Positions 34,378 to 42,776 of a stretch of DNA of 47,056 nt are shown here, piece by piece (the stretch's first letter is position 1; every line of letters begins with the position of its first letter). The notes under the pieces were generated by a model. The model had not been told where the DNA came from, searched no databases, and was given only the letters and a program-made list of their open reading frames with translations. The stretch is from positions 98,810 through 145,865 of the forward strand of contig PKUV01000165.1 of the NCBI GenBank assembly GCA_003131315.1, written 5' to 3'. Made by a program: the position numbers and the translations under genes. This DNA is from Acidobacteriaceae bacterium (lineage in GTDB: Bacteria; Acidobacteriota; Terriglobia; Terriglobales; Acidobacteriaceae).

Positions 34378-35463
34378 CTACCCGCTGTGCCTAATATGCA
34401 TCACATCCCCATCCTGCACAATGTAGTCCTTGCCTTCGAGACGCAGCGTGCCTTTGGCTCGCGCGTTGGCTTCCGATCCCGCTTCTAACAACTGATCCCA
34501 GCGAATGGTCTCGGCCCGGATGAAGTGCTTTTCCAGATCGGAGTGAATAGCCCCGGCGCCGTTCTGCGCTCGCGTATTCAGCGGGATCGTCCAGGCGCGG
34601 CATTCATCTTCTCCGGCGGTGAAGAACGAAATTAGTCCCAGCAGGTGATAGCTCTTGCGGATCAGCCGCGAGAGCCCGCTGTCTGTCAGTCCATAGCTGC
34701 CAAGAAATTCCGCCGCGTCTTCGTCGCTCATCTCCGCCAGTTCGGCTTCGACTTTGCCGCAGATCGCGCTTGCTCCGGCATTCGGACGCGCGGAAACTTC
34801 GGTCAGTTTGTATTTCGCAACCGCCGCTTCGAGGTCCTTGCCCAGTTGCGTGCTCTCGCCGATATTGAGCACGTAGAGCATCGGCTTCTCGCTCAGAAAC
34901 ATGAAGCCCCGGATGCGTTTCTTGTCGTCGGGCGCCATTTCCATTTCGCGCAGCGGCTTTTCGGTTTCTAGAAAGGCTTTGGCTTTGATCAGAAGCTCGT
35001 TTTCTTTTTCGAGTTCCGGCGTCTTCATCTTCTTCAAGTCTTTTTCCAGCCGCTCCAGTCGCTTCTCGATCTGCCCAAGATCACTGACCATCAGGTCGAA
35101 TTCGACGTTCTTGATGTCGCGCAGGGGGTCGATCGCGCCGACGTGCGGAATCGCATCGTTTTCAAACGCCCGGAGAACGTGAATGAGCGCGTCCACCTGG
35201 CGCAGATGGCCGATGTAGGCGGTCTCTTTCAGCGCGTCCTGGCCGATGGCGCCGACGTCCACATACTCGACCGAGGCGTGCGTCAGTTTCTTCGGTTTGT
35301 AAAGCGCGGCCAACTTGTCGAGGCGCTCGTCGGGCACCTTGGCAACGCCGATGTGCGCCTCGCGCGGGTTCGAATACGCCTGCTCGGAAAGATTCAGCTT
35401 CGTCAGAATGCGAAACAGAGATGTCTTGCCGACCTGCGGCAGACCGATGATGCCAGTTTTCAT
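34378..35463 (-). CDS. ychF: YchF/OBG-family ATPase/GTPase
   Basis: A 361-residue P-loop protein. G1 is GLPQVGKTS (the usual form is GLPNVGKST), the switch region EYVDVGAIG lies downstream, and the specificity motif is NIGE, the NxxE that lets YchF prefer ATP. A coiled-coil segment (IEKRLERLEKDLKKMKTPEL) and a C-terminal TGS-like domain (FFTAGEDECRAWTIPLNTRA and VQDGDVMHIRHSG) complete the family plan. YchF associates with ribosomes and the oxidative stress response. The substitution in G1 is modest and may be a lineage feature. Confidence 0.92.
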   Translation of the reverse strand: MKTGIIGLPQVGKTSLFRILTKLNLSEQAYSNPREAHIGVAKVPDERLDKLAALYKPKKLTHASVEYVDVGAIGQDALKETAYIGHLRQVDALIHVLRAFENDAIPHVGAIDPLRDIKNVEFDLMVSDLGQIEKRLERLEKDLKKMKTPELEKENELLIKAKAFLETEKPLREMEMAPDDKKRIRGFMFLSEKPMLYVLNIGESTQLGKDLEAAVAKYKLTEVSARPNAGASAICGKVEAELAEMSDEDAAEFLGSYGLTDSGLSRLIRKSYHLLGLISFFTAGEDECRAWTIPLNTRAQNGAGAIHSDLEKHFIRAETIRWDQLLEAGSEANARAKGTLRLEGKDYIVQDGDVMHIRHSG

Positions 35464-35468
35464 TTTGA

Positions 35469-35510
35469 GGTCTCAGTTCTTAGGTCTCAGGTCTCAGTTG
35501 TCGGTTCAAC
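35469..35510. repeat. Heptad repeat array
   Basis: Six phase-locked 7-mers: GGTCTCA, GTTCTTA, GGTCTCA, GGTCTCA, GTTGTCG, GTTCAAC, immediately upstream of ychF and ahead of the divergent peptidase gene. Confidence 0.9.
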
Positions 35511-35576
35511 TAGAAGAATAAATCATCGCGCGGAACAGCGCCGGAAATTCGTTGCACCCGTGCTACTCTCGGCAGA

Positions 35577-36467
35577 ATGCGTTCCGACGGGACAACTGCC
35601 TGTGGTAAATTCCGGCGTCATCTCGCCGGGGCGCTGATCGCTTGCATCACTTGTGCCGTCTGCGCTTCGGCGCAGATTCACTTTCGCTTGCAGACGCGCG
35701 AAGCTGTCGAAGGCCATCTGAAGTCGTTTTCAACCAGGAACAGCGAACGCGAAGCGCTGATCCGGAGGTGGTTTGCCGAGTCCGGTTGCAAGGACGCGAA
35801 TCTCTCCGAGCAAGCGCTCGACCGCAAGCTTCCGCCGAACGTCATTTGCGTGTTGCCGGGCGAAACGCAGCAGGTCATCGTGGTCGGCGCTCATACCGAT
35901 CACGTCGACAGCTTTGGCGACGGCGTGGTCGATAACTGGACCGGAGCGGTGTTGTTGCCCAGCCTGCTGTACAGCCTGAGCGCGCAGCCGCGTCATCACA
36001 CGCTGATCTTCGTCGGATTTTCGGGCGAGGAAAAGGGGCTGGTCGGATCGCGGTATTACGTGGATCACCTCACCAACGAGCAGCGCGCGCACATCGAGGG
36101 CATGGTGAACTTCGACAGTTTAGGCCTCGGTCCGACCGAGGTCTGGGCTTCACACGCCGACAAAGTGCTGATTGACGCGCTGGCCTCTGTCGCGGCGGCC
36201 AGTAAACTTCCGGTGACCGCAATGAACGTGGACAACCTCGGCACCGCCGATTCCGAATCGTTCGCTCGCTACCAGATCCCGCGCATCACCCTGCACTCGG
36301 TGACACAAGAGACCTGGCCGATCCTGCATTCGCCGTTCGACAAGATGGCAGCCATCAAGATGAACGATTACTACGACAGCTATAAGCTGATCGCCGAGTA
36401 TCTGGCGTATCTCGATGATGTGCTGAAACCGCCGGCGGCTCCGAAGCCAAACAAGGCGGCGCAGTAG
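35577..36467 (+). CDS. Secreted M28-family zinc aminopeptidase
   Basis: A 296-residue exported peptidase with a signal peptide (LAGALIACITCAVCASAQ). The metal and catalytic residues of family M28 are all present: GAHTDHVD, DNWTGA, FSGEEKGL (catalytic Glu-Glu), NFDSLG and a final LHSV histidine. It should cut N-terminal amino acids from peptides in the periplasm, using two zinc ions. It stands alone and divergent from ychF. Confidence 0.92.
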   Translation: MRSDGTTACGKFRRHLAGALIACITCAVCASAQIHFRLQTREAVEGHLKSFSTRNSEREALIRRWFAESGCKDANLSEQALDRKLPPNVICVLPGETQQVIVVGAHTDHVDSFGDGVVDNWTGAVLLPSLLYSLSAQPRHHTLIFVGFSGEEKGLVGSRYYVDHLTNEQRAHIEGMVNFDSLGLGPTEVWASHADKVLIDALASVAAASKLPVTAMNVDNLGTADSESFARYQIPRITLHSVTQETWPILHSPFDKMAAIKMNDYYDSYKLIAEYLAYLDDVLKPPAAPKPNKAAQ

Positions 36468-36485
36468 AGACACCTTTCATAAATT

Positions 36486-36563
36486 GTCATCCTGAGCGAA
36501 GCGAAGGACCTGCTTTTCTTGTTGGCGCAGAGACAGCAGATCCTTCGCTTCGCTCAGGATGAC
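36486..36563. repeat. GAGCGAAGCGAAGGACC hairpin repeat, copy 2
   Basis: GTCATCCTGAGCGAAGCGAA then GGACC, inverted at the right end as GATCCTTCGCTTCGC and CTCAGGATGAC. It follows the M28 stop by 19 nt and precedes the convergent DUF4149 gene. Middle bases differ from copy 1, while the stems are conserved. Confidence 0.9.
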
Positions 36564-36630
36564 AAATCGTGAAACGAGTTGATAGCGCATGATCTCATTT
36601 TTCGGCGCGTGCTGCCAAATCATGGTCCGC

Positions 36631-37113
36631 TCAGCGGAGCGCTTGCGCGGTCGCGTACAACGCCACCAACCCCAGCAAAAGCACCGCCTCCTCGAACTTC
36701 TCCGACCACACATGCAGACGGTCGAACTCCCTGCGCAGGGGGTTGTCCAGAGGCACGTTATCGATCACGCCAACCTCAGCGCGAATGGCGTGCATCTTCG
36801 GGGAAATGGCGAACTGCGAGATCACGGTCAGCAGCAGCATCAGCACGATCAGAAGATGCCGCGCCGCCAGCGGTCGCGCATTTCCAGTGGCCATCCGGCT
36901 GTAGAGCATGGACGCGATCAGAAAAATAATTCCGGAAACGATGGCCATGTAGTGCAGTAAATCGAGCGATCGGCCTACGATCGATCCCGCCATGTGGCGG
37001 GTTGGGAGAAGACCGGGCGAAAAAGCAGTGGGTGCGAGTACGAATGCTAAGAAAATCAATCCGCCCAGCCAGACCACGAGCGACAGCAGCATGAGGAACC
37101 GGAGAAATGACAT
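36631..37113 (-). CDS. DUF4149-like four-helix membrane protein
   Basis: A 160-residue protein with four predicted helices (FLMLLSLVVWLGGLIFLAFV, SLDLLHYMAIVSGIIFLIAS, LLIVLMLLLTVISQFAI, EEAVLLLGLVALYATAQ). The layout and the first-helix WLGG...F motif resemble DUF4149. Function unknown. The ATG at 37113 was chosen because upstream in-frame sequence is the copy-3 hairpin repeat. It is divergent from the GAF gene. Confidence 0.75.
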   Translation of the reverse strand: MSFLRFLMLLSLVVWLGGLIFLAFVLAPTAFSPGLLPTRHMAGSIVGRSLDLLHYMAIVSGIIFLIASMLYSRMATGNARPLAARHLLIVLMLLLTVISQFAISPKMHAIRAEVGVIDNVPLDNPLRREFDRLHVWSEKFEEAVLLLGLVALYATAQALR

Positions 37114-37130
37114 GAGCGAAATTATAGAGT

Positions 37131-37205
37131 GTCGTCCTGAGCGAAGCGAAGGACCTATGCATGGCGGAATCCAATACACAGGTCCTTCGCTTCGCTCAGG
37201 ATGAC
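37131..37205. repeat. GAGCGAAGCGAAGGACC hairpin repeat, copy 3
   Basis: GTCGTCCTGAGCGAAGCGAA then GGACCTATGCA, with the inverted right arm ending CTCAGGATGAC. It sits between the divergent DUF4149 and GAF genes, only 18 bp ahead of the DUF4149 start. Confidence 0.9.
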
Positions 37206-37371
37206 AGTTGGGTATTCTTACCGCGAACTTGCAGGACACGACACCAGCGTCCGCGAAGCGTTTCGATGGGGCAGACCAGTTATCCACAGCCCGAACCAGC
37301 GCTGTCACTTACTCCTGTGCGCGCAACTGTTTACCCTCATCCTTCCTCATTGTCCGGAGGGAATCATCCAA

Positions 37372-38196
37372 ATGCAGAGTTCGCTGACGGCCACCGACGT
37401 GAATTTCGTTTCATTGCAGTCGGCAGTATTCTGCGTGCAGTGTGAATTGCTTAGCGAAAACAACACGCCGCGGTGTCTGGCCTGTGGCAGCGGCGCGGTG
37501 CTGAGTCTTTCGCGCGTGCTGGGCGGATCGCTTCGCGGGCAGCAGACCGCGCACCTCATCGCGGATGCGGAACTGGACCGTCTGGTGCGGTCGCTGCTCT
37601 ACACGGTTCCGCAGTCTCCAGCGGCCGACGAAGATCAGATCGAGTTTCCCGCGGCAGCGACTTTTTCCACTCGCCATCGCATGCGGCCTCGCCATCATGG
37701 ATCAGTCTCCGCGCCGCATGCGCTGATCAACGCTGGAGAGATTGATCTCGAGCCGGGCATCAGCATCATCGCGGAAAAAGCGCAAACATTAACCGGCGCC
37801 ACCGGGGCTGCCATCGCGCTGCGCCGGGGCAACGAGATTGTTTGCCGGGCGCGAACCGGCCGCACGGCTCCGGATATCGGGGTGCGCCTGCAAACCGACA
37901 GCGGACTCTCGGCCGAATGCGTGCGCACGGGTGAAGTGCTGCTTTGCCATGACGCCGAGTCGAACCCGCGAGTGGATTGGGCGACTTGCCGGCGCATGGG
38001 CGTGCGCTCCATCCTGGTCGCTCCGCTGCGCCACTTCCGGCGGACGCTGGGAGTTTTCGAGGTGCTGTCGTCGACGCCCCACGCGTTCGACAACAACGAT
38101 GTAGCCACCATGCAGTTTCTCTCCGGAATGATGGTGGCGACGATCTCGCGTCTTTCCATTTTGCAGCCGGCGTCGCCGGTGGCCTCGGGCGAGTAA
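37372..38196 (+). CDS. Zinc-ribbon and GAF-domain protein
   Basis: A 274-residue cytoplasmic protein. The N-terminus has paired cysteines CVQCEL and CLACGS, a likely zinc ribbon. After a variable linker, residues about 120-260 form a GAF domain (ISIIAEKAQTLTGATGAAIA, DSGLSAECVRTGEVLLCHDA, GVRSILVAPLRHFRRTLGVF). GAF domains bind small ligands, so this is a stand-alone sensor with no kinase or output domain. The start at 37372 follows GGAGG 12 nt upstream; alternatives upstream fall in repeat-derived sequence. Confidence 0.8.
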   Translation: MQSSLTATDVNFVSLQSAVFCVQCELLSENNTPRCLACGSGAVLSLSRVLGGSLRGQQTAHLIADAELDRLVRSLLYTVPQSPAADEDQIEFPAAATFSTRHRMRPRHHGSVSAPHALINAGEIDLEPGISIIAEKAQTLTGATGAAIALRRGNEIVCRARTGRTAPDIGVRLQTDSGLSAECVRTGEVLLCHDAESNPRVDWATCRRMGVRSILVAPLRHFRRTLGVFEVLSSTPHAFDNNDVATMQFLSGMMVATISRLSILQPASPVASGE

Positions 38197-38215
38197 ACGC
38201 GGCTGAACGAGGCGA

Positions 38216-38268
38216 GGCCGAGCTGCGCTCGGCTTGGACGGGCGAGGGCGCCCGTCCCCACACGAGCA
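38216..38268. repeat. GACGGGC hairpin module
   Basis: GAGCTGCGCTCGGCTTGGAC then GGGCGAGGGCGCCCGTCCCC and ACACGAGCACGAG, the same module as at 27669-27697. It lies between converging GAF and MoxR genes. Confidence 0.8.
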
Positions 38269-38273
38269 CGAGA

Positions 38274-39284
38274 CTACACCGGTACCGGCACGCTCTCCAC
38301 GATCTCGCGGAGGACTTGTTCGGCTTGCTCGGATTTTTTCAGCGTGGAGGTGTAGAGCGAACTCACTACTACTCGGTGGGCGAAGACGGAGACGGCTAGC
38401 GGCTTGAAATCTTCGGGAGTGCAGTAATCGCGGCCGTCGAGGAAGGCCATGGCTTGGGCGGCGCGGTAGAGCATCTGCGAGCCTCGGGGAGATACTCCGA
38501 GGGAGAGATACTCGGACTCGCGGGTTTTGACGACGATGTTCAGCATGTAAGTGATGAGTGATTCGTCCACGTGGACCTGGGCTACGGCTTGCTGGATTTC
38601 GACTACGTCGGCGGCGTTAAGCACGGGGCGCAGGTTTTCGAGTTGGGCGGCGCCGGCTTCGGCGCGCAAAATCTCGCGCTCGGCGTTGCCTTCGGGATAT
38701 CCCATGCGAACTCGCATCAGGAAACGATCGAGTTGCGACTCGGGCAAGGGATAGGTGCCGTGGTGCTCGATGGGATTCTGGGTGGCGATGACCAGGAACG
38801 GTTGCGGCAGCGGATAAGAATGCGCGTCGATGGTGACCTGGCCTTCGTTCATGGCCTCGAGCAGGGCGGACTGCGTCTTCGGGGTGGTGCGGTTGATTTC
38901 GTCGGCTAATAGAACGTTGGCGAAGACCGGTCCGCGCTTGAATTCGAATTTCTGCTCGATGGCGGAGTAGATCGAGATGCCCAGCACGTCGGAGGGCAAC
39001 ATGTCGCTCGTAAACTGGATGCGCTGAAAGGTGCAGTCGATGGCGCGGGCGAGGGCTTGGCCGAGCGTGGTCTTGCCGACTCCGGGGACGCCTTCGATCA
39101 GCAGGTGGCCTTTGGCAAAAATGGAAACCAGGGCGAGGCGAAGGACGTCGTCTTTGCCGCGGATGACTCGGCGCAGACTATTCTCGAGTGCCGCGGCCCG
39201 GCGGGAGGTTGCCACCAGAGTTTCAGGAGCCATTGTTGCCGATTCTACTATGCGGGCGGCGGGTCCGGGGGTTACGGCGGTCAT
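38274..39284 (-). CDS. moxR: MoxR-type AAA+ ATPase
   Basis: A 336-residue AAA+ ATPase of the MoxR branch. Walker A is EGVPGVGKTT, Walker B LLADEINRTTPKTQSALLEA, with sensor 1 in VIATQNPIEHHGTYPLPE and the C-terminal LPESQLDRFLMRVRMGYPE region. MoxR proteins act as chaperones in the assembly of other proteins, often with VWA-domain and DUF58 partners. Those partners are not adjacent here. Two starts are possible (39284 and 39233); neither has a strong ribosome site. Confidence 0.9.
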   Translation of the reverse strand: MTAVTPGPAARIVESATMAPETLVATSRRAAALENSLRRVIRGKDDVLRLALVSIFAKGHLLIEGVPGVGKTTLGQALARAIDCTFQRIQFTSDMLPSDVLGISIYSAIEQKFEFKRGPVFANVLLADEINRTTPKTQSALLEAMNEGQVTIDAHSYPLPQPFLVIATQNPIEHHGTYPLPESQLDRFLMRVRMGYPEGNAEREILRAEAGAAQLENLRPVLNAADVVEIQQAVAQVHVDESLITYMLNIVVKTRESEYLSLGVSPRGSQMLYRAAQAMAFLDGRDYCTPEDFKPLAVSVFAHRVVVSSLYTSTLKKSEQAEQVLREIVESVPVPV

Positions 39285-39289
39285 AGACC

Positions 39290-39409
39290 AGTTCTCAGTC
39301 GTCAGCTCTCAGTTCTCAGTTAAAGCGCGTCCTCGTACCTGGATGGAACGTTCCGCCCGGGCGGATTTACGCTGGAACTAAGAACTGAGAACCGGGAACT
39401 GAGAACTTA
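39290..39409. repeat. Paired heptad arrays between moxR and htpX
   Basis: AGTTCTC, AGTCGTC, AGCTCTC, AGTTCTC, AGTTAAA (39290-39324) and GAACTAA, GAACTGA, GAACCGG, GAACTGA, GAACTTA (39375-39409). The second array is partly the complement of the first, so they can pair. The last heptad overlaps the htpX stop codon. Confidence 0.9.
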
Positions 39410-40273
39410 CTGCATGAATTCCGCTGGCCTTCCGGTCAGGCGCTCGATTCGCTTTGCCGTTGGCGGGTGCGTCGAGAAGAAGTTGCCGAAGCTTGCTCCT
39501 CCGAGGAACGGCGCAATGATGAATAGATGCGCGGTGGATGGGGTCGCAACCAGCGGGCGCTGGCGGGAATAGGCGTCGATTTTGGCGAGAGCGCTGGCCA
39601 GGGCGTAGGGATTGCCGGTCCAGTGGGATCCGGTGTCGTCGGCGCCGTATTCGCGGGAGCGCGAGACGGCGAGCTGGATCAGCATGGCTGCGAATGGGGC
39701 GAGGAAGATCATGGCAATGGCTGCAATGCCGCCGCCTCCGTCGCGATCGTCGCGGCTGCCTCTCATGCCGCCAAAAATCATGCCCCAGCGGGCAATCGAG
39801 GCGAGGTAAGTGATGGCGCCAGCTAAAGTGGCGGCGATCGAACTGATGAGGATGTCGCGATTGCGCACGTGGCCGAGTTCATGGGCCAGCACGCCTTCCA
39901 GTTCGTCGTCGGTGAGTAGTCCCAGGATGCCCTGGGTTACGGCGACGGAGGCGTGGTTCGGATTGCGTCCGGTGGCGAAGGCGTTGGGCGAGTCGGACGG
40001 GATGAGGTAGACCTTGGGCATCGGCAGGCTGACTTTTTGCGCCAGGCGCTCGACGATGTTGTAGACGCGCGGCAGATCTTCGCGGCCGACGGGCTGGGCG
40101 CGGTAGGTGGCGAGCGCAATCTTGTCGGAGAAAAAATAGGAAACGAAATTCAGGACGGCGGCGAAGGCGAGCGCCATCAGCATTCCACGCTGGCCGCCGA
40201 AAGCCCGACCGGCCAACATGAGCAGCAGCGTCATGCCGGTGAGCAGGACCATGGTCTTGAATATGTTGCTCAT
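39407..40273 (-). CDS. htpX: Membrane zinc metalloprotease HtpX (M48)
   Basis: A 288-residue membrane protease. Two N-terminal helices, the zinc motif HELGH, a central pair of helices (LISSIAATLAGAITYLASIA and IAAIAMIFLAPFAAMLIQLA) and the third-ligand motif SREYGADD match HtpX. It removes misfolded membrane proteins with FtsH. Length is normal. It is on its own transcript as far as can be seen. Confidence 0.95.
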   Translation of the reverse strand: MSNIFKTMVLLTGMTLLLMLAGRAFGGQRGMLMALAFAAVLNFVSYFFSDKIALATYRAQPVGREDLPRVYNIVERLAQKVSLPMPKVYLIPSDSPNAFATGRNPNHASVAVTQGILGLLTDDELEGVLAHELGHVRNRDILISSIAATLAGAITYLASIARWGMIFGGMRGSRDDRDGGGGIAAIAMIFLAPFAAMLIQLAVSRSREYGADDTGSHWTGNPYALASALAKIDAYSRQRPLVATPSTAHLFIIAPFLGGASFGNFFSTHPPTAKRIERLTGRPAEFMQ

Positions 40274-40370
40274 GGTTGTTGCCTCAGTGTTCTTTGGCTC
40301 AATCGATTAGATGCCGGGCGCCGGGCTTTGGGCTCCGGGCGTGCGGCCCGCTCGGGTCTTGAGCTTACTT

Positions 40371-40431
40371 GTGTGGCGACGGAGCTTTGCCCCGTCCAAG
40401 CGGGGAGTAGCCCCGCTTCCACACGAAAGTC
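40371..40431. repeat. Dispersed GACGG-CCGTC hairpin module
   Basis: GTGTGGCGACGGAGCTTTGC, CCCGTCCAAGCGGGGAGTAG and CCCCGCTTCCACAC. This is a variant of the GACGGGC modules found elsewhere, upstream of htpX. Confidence 0.7.
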
Positions 40432-40491
40432 GAAGGAGGGTGTCCGGGCCTACGTGATCGCTGAAGAGGGTACAGCAATCGCGAATCTGGT

Positions 40492-41829
40492 CTAGCCCTG
40501 CCGCTTCAGTGCCCGGTCGAGTGTTTGGTCGAGGGCTGCTCTGGCTTTTTCGTAATCCGCAGGCGTGATCTTGCCTTGTTTTCGTTCCACCTCGAGTTGG
40601 AACATTTCTTCCTTCAGTGCTTCGAGCAGCATCGATGATCTTGCGACCGGAGTGCTGGTCGCGGGCGCTGCCGCGGTTGGATGGAGCGCCGCGCTGTAGT
40701 CGCTCGATGCAGCGCCAGGCTTCGCAGCGGATGTCGCGGCGACGGATGTTACGGGTTGCCGTTTCGTGACCACCCATCCGCCGATGGCGAGCAGCACGGC
40801 GAATCCTAAGAGGATGGGCCAGCGATATTTCTGTAGAGCATCGGGCGCATCGGTGGGGGGGCCGAGTCCGCCGCCGGGGCGATTGTCGCGTCCCTGCGGT
40901 TGTTGATCCTGCTGCTGGGCCGCGCCGGACGCGGTTTCTCCAGGCGACTCGGCGATGACTCCGTTGCCCTTCAGGGTGAAGCCTAGCGACTGGCCGGGCT
41001 TTGTCTGTTGCGCGACTTCTACGATACTGTCGCCCTGTCCGGGATTCTGAACGGTCTGGAAGCTGGACGGATTCGCGGCCTTGAACTGCATGGTCTTGGG
41101 CAGAACGACGACGAGGTGCTCGGAGGGATAGAGCGGCTTGGGATCGATCTTGATCTCGCCGGAGTAGGGCAGAGTGAACTCCAACTGGAACTGCGTTTCT
41201 CCGGGGCGGAGCGGGAAGGCGATGGCGTAGCGGTTCTTCTCGGCCTGAGGAACGGCTTCCGCGCTGATCGGCTGGCCGTTCGGGGCGCGGGCTTGCAGTT
41301 GTTCAACCTTTGCGCCGGGGGGCAGATAGAACTCGAAGTTGTGATCGTTCATCTGCGTCTTGGCGGGAGAAGAGGTGTTATTGACGACAAACAGGCGCAC
41401 GCCCTGCATCGTTCCTTTGTCGGCCTGGAAGCGAATGACGTCGGCAGTCACGCTGAGGTCGGTGACTTTTGTCGCGACGTCATAGACCTGGACTTCGACC
41501 GAGTTGGTGCCGGGAGGCGCCATTTGATGATAGGTAACTCCCTGATGGACGGCGCGGATGAGGTGTGGCCCGGCGCCGCCGGTGAGTTTGAAGCTGAATT
41601 TCCCGCTGCTGTCGACCTTGGTGTTGGCGGCTACCTCCATGCCGTTGCTGAGGTTGATGAGAATGACTGCATCGCCGACGGCGGGTTTGCCGTTGGTGCC
41701 GTTGGTGACGGTTCCGGACAAGCTCGATCCGGCCTCCTGCGCGGCAACCAGAGACGCCAGGCTTAGCAGCAGGATGGCAAGGGACGCTAAAGACTTTGCG
41801 GGTTTGTTCAAATCCACTCCTATTTTCAA
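40492..41829 (-). CDS. Secreted, membrane-tethered carboxypeptidase-regulatory-like protein
   Basis: A 445-residue exported protein. It has a signal peptide (LASLAILLLSLASLVAAQ), an N-terminal carboxypeptidase-regulatory-like beta-sandwich (SLSGTVTNGTNGKPAVGDAV), a second beta-rich domain, a Gln/Gly-rich linker, one helix (WPILLGFAVLLAIGGWVV), and a C-terminal helical tail (LKEEMFQLEVERKQGKITPA-DYEKAR) that resembles the short SHOCT/CcmI-like oligomerising tails. It presumably holds an extracytoplasmic domain with a cytoplasmic dimerising tail. The function is unknown; it precedes the ATP synthase genes in opposite direction. Confidence 0.75.
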   Translation of the reverse strand: MKIGVDLNKPAKSLASLAILLLSLASLVAAQEAGSSLSGTVTNGTNGKPAVGDAVILINLSNGMEVAANTKVDSSGKFSFKLTGGAGPHLIRAVHQGVTYHQMAPPGTNSVEVQVYDVATKVTDLSVTADVIRFQADKGTMQGVRLFVVNNTSSPAKTQMNDHNFEFYLPPGAKVEQLQARAPNGQPISAEAVPQAEKNRYAIAFPLRPGETQFQLEFTLPYSGEIKIDPKPLYPSEHLVVVLPKTMQFKAANPSSFQTVQNPGQGDSIVEVAQQTKPGQSLGFTLKGNGVIAESPGETASGAAQQQDQQPQGRDNRPGGGLGPPTDAPDALQKYRWPILLGFAVLLAIGGWVVTKRQPVTSVAATSAAKPGAASSDYSAALHPTAAAPATSTPVARSSMLLEALKEEMFQLEVERKQGKITPADYEKARAALDQTLDRALKRQG

Positions 41830-41849
41830 TCCAATCTTGCTGGTGGAGA

Positions 41850-41946
41850 GCCGGGCGTCCCCGCCCGGCTGGACCCTTCGACTGCGCTCAGGGCAGGCTC
41901 GCGAGACGCCCGTCCCTCCACCGTATGACTCATCACGCGGTCACGG
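41850..41946. repeat. GCCGGGCGTCC module and internal contig-end repeat (copy 2)
   Basis: GAGCCGGGCGTCCCCGCCCG then GCTGG and TTCGACTGCGCTCAGGGCAG run into CCACCGTATGACTCATCACG (41918-41937) and GGTCACGG. The same terminal word begins and ends the window. It sits between the divergent secreted-protein and atpZ genes. Confidence 0.85.
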
Positions 41947-41976
41947 TGCTAGCGGCTTGGTTTAGAATTCCTCCGA

Positions 41977-42231
41977 ATGCCCGAGAAGCCTAGCCTCGAG
42001 TCCGACACTTCTTCACGGAAGAAAGATCCTCTCGTCTCCCTTGCTCGCTATTCCGAGATGGGGTTTATTATTCCGGCGGCGATCCTGTTGGGCTTTTTTT
42101 TGGGCAAGCTGGCCGATTACTGGCTGCATACTAAGTGGCTCTATCTGGTTGGGCTGTTGTTTGGCGCCGTGGTTGGATTTTGGCAGATGATCCGCATGGC
42201 TGTAGGCGCTTTCAAAGATAAAGATGAATGA
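41977..42231 (+). CDS. atpZ: ATP synthase-associated AtpZ-like protein
   Basis: An 84-residue membrane protein with two helices (GFIIPAAILLGFFLGKLADY and LYLVGLLFGAVVGFWQMIRM), the AtpZ/AtpI-type hairpin found ahead of many F-type ATPase operons. It is thought to help assembly or magnesium/calcium uptake for the synthase. It overlaps the next gene by 8 bp. Confidence 0.85.
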   Translation: MPEKPSLESDTSSRKKDPLVSLARYSEMGFIIPAAILLGFFLGKLADYWLHTKWLYLVGLLFGAVVGFWQMIRMAVGAFKDKDE

Positions 42232-42712
42232 GCGCGAGCATCTCGACCGGCCCGCCAAAACTCTGCCGGCGGAGACTCTCGGTGATCGCACAACCCATGA
42301 GCGCACGATCGATGAGCTCTCAATCTATGACCGCATCATTCCTCGCGTGCTGCGCAACATGCTAGTGGCGAGCGTTCTGCTGCTCGGGCCGGCGTTCTGG
42401 TTTTATCGCTGGGCGGGATCGATTGGGTTTGCCTTCGGGGCCGCGGTTTCCTACGTTAATTTCCGCTCGTTGACGCGCGGCGTCGAAGGACTTGCCGATC
42501 GCATCGTCAACCGGAACAGCCGCGAGAAAGGCGGCTGGATCGTCCTGCGCTTCGTGGTGCGCTACGGGTTGGTGGGAGCCGCTGCCTATGCTATATTCAT
42601 GAGTTCTTCGTTGGCTTTTCGCGGCTTTCTGTGGGGCTTGTGTGTGCCGGTGGCGGCCCTGATGGCGGAGGCGGCATGGGAAGGGTACACGGCCTTCCGG
42701 CGGGCACCGTAA
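42224..42712 (+). CDS. atpI: ATP synthase subunit I-like protein
   Basis: A 162-residue membrane protein with about four helices. The central NMLVASVLLLGPAFWFYRW and GFAFGAAVSYVNFRSLTRGV, with the C-terminal GVEGL, resemble the ATP synthase I family. It probably helps assemble the c-ring. It overlaps atpZ and precedes atpB by 64 bp. Confidence 0.8.
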   Translation: MNEREHLDRPAKTLPAETLGDRTTHERTIDELSIYDRIIPRVLRNMLVASVLLLGPAFWFYRWAGSIGFAFGAAVSYVNFRSLTRGVEGLADRIVNRNSREKGGWIVLRFVVRYGLVGAAAYAIFMSSSLAFRGFLWGLCVPVAALMAEAAWEGYTAFRRAP

Positions 42713-42776
42713 GCCTTCACTCGGGATGACGAATCCTAAGTAAGCATCGAAGTCTGAAATTCGCAAAGTCTGAAAA

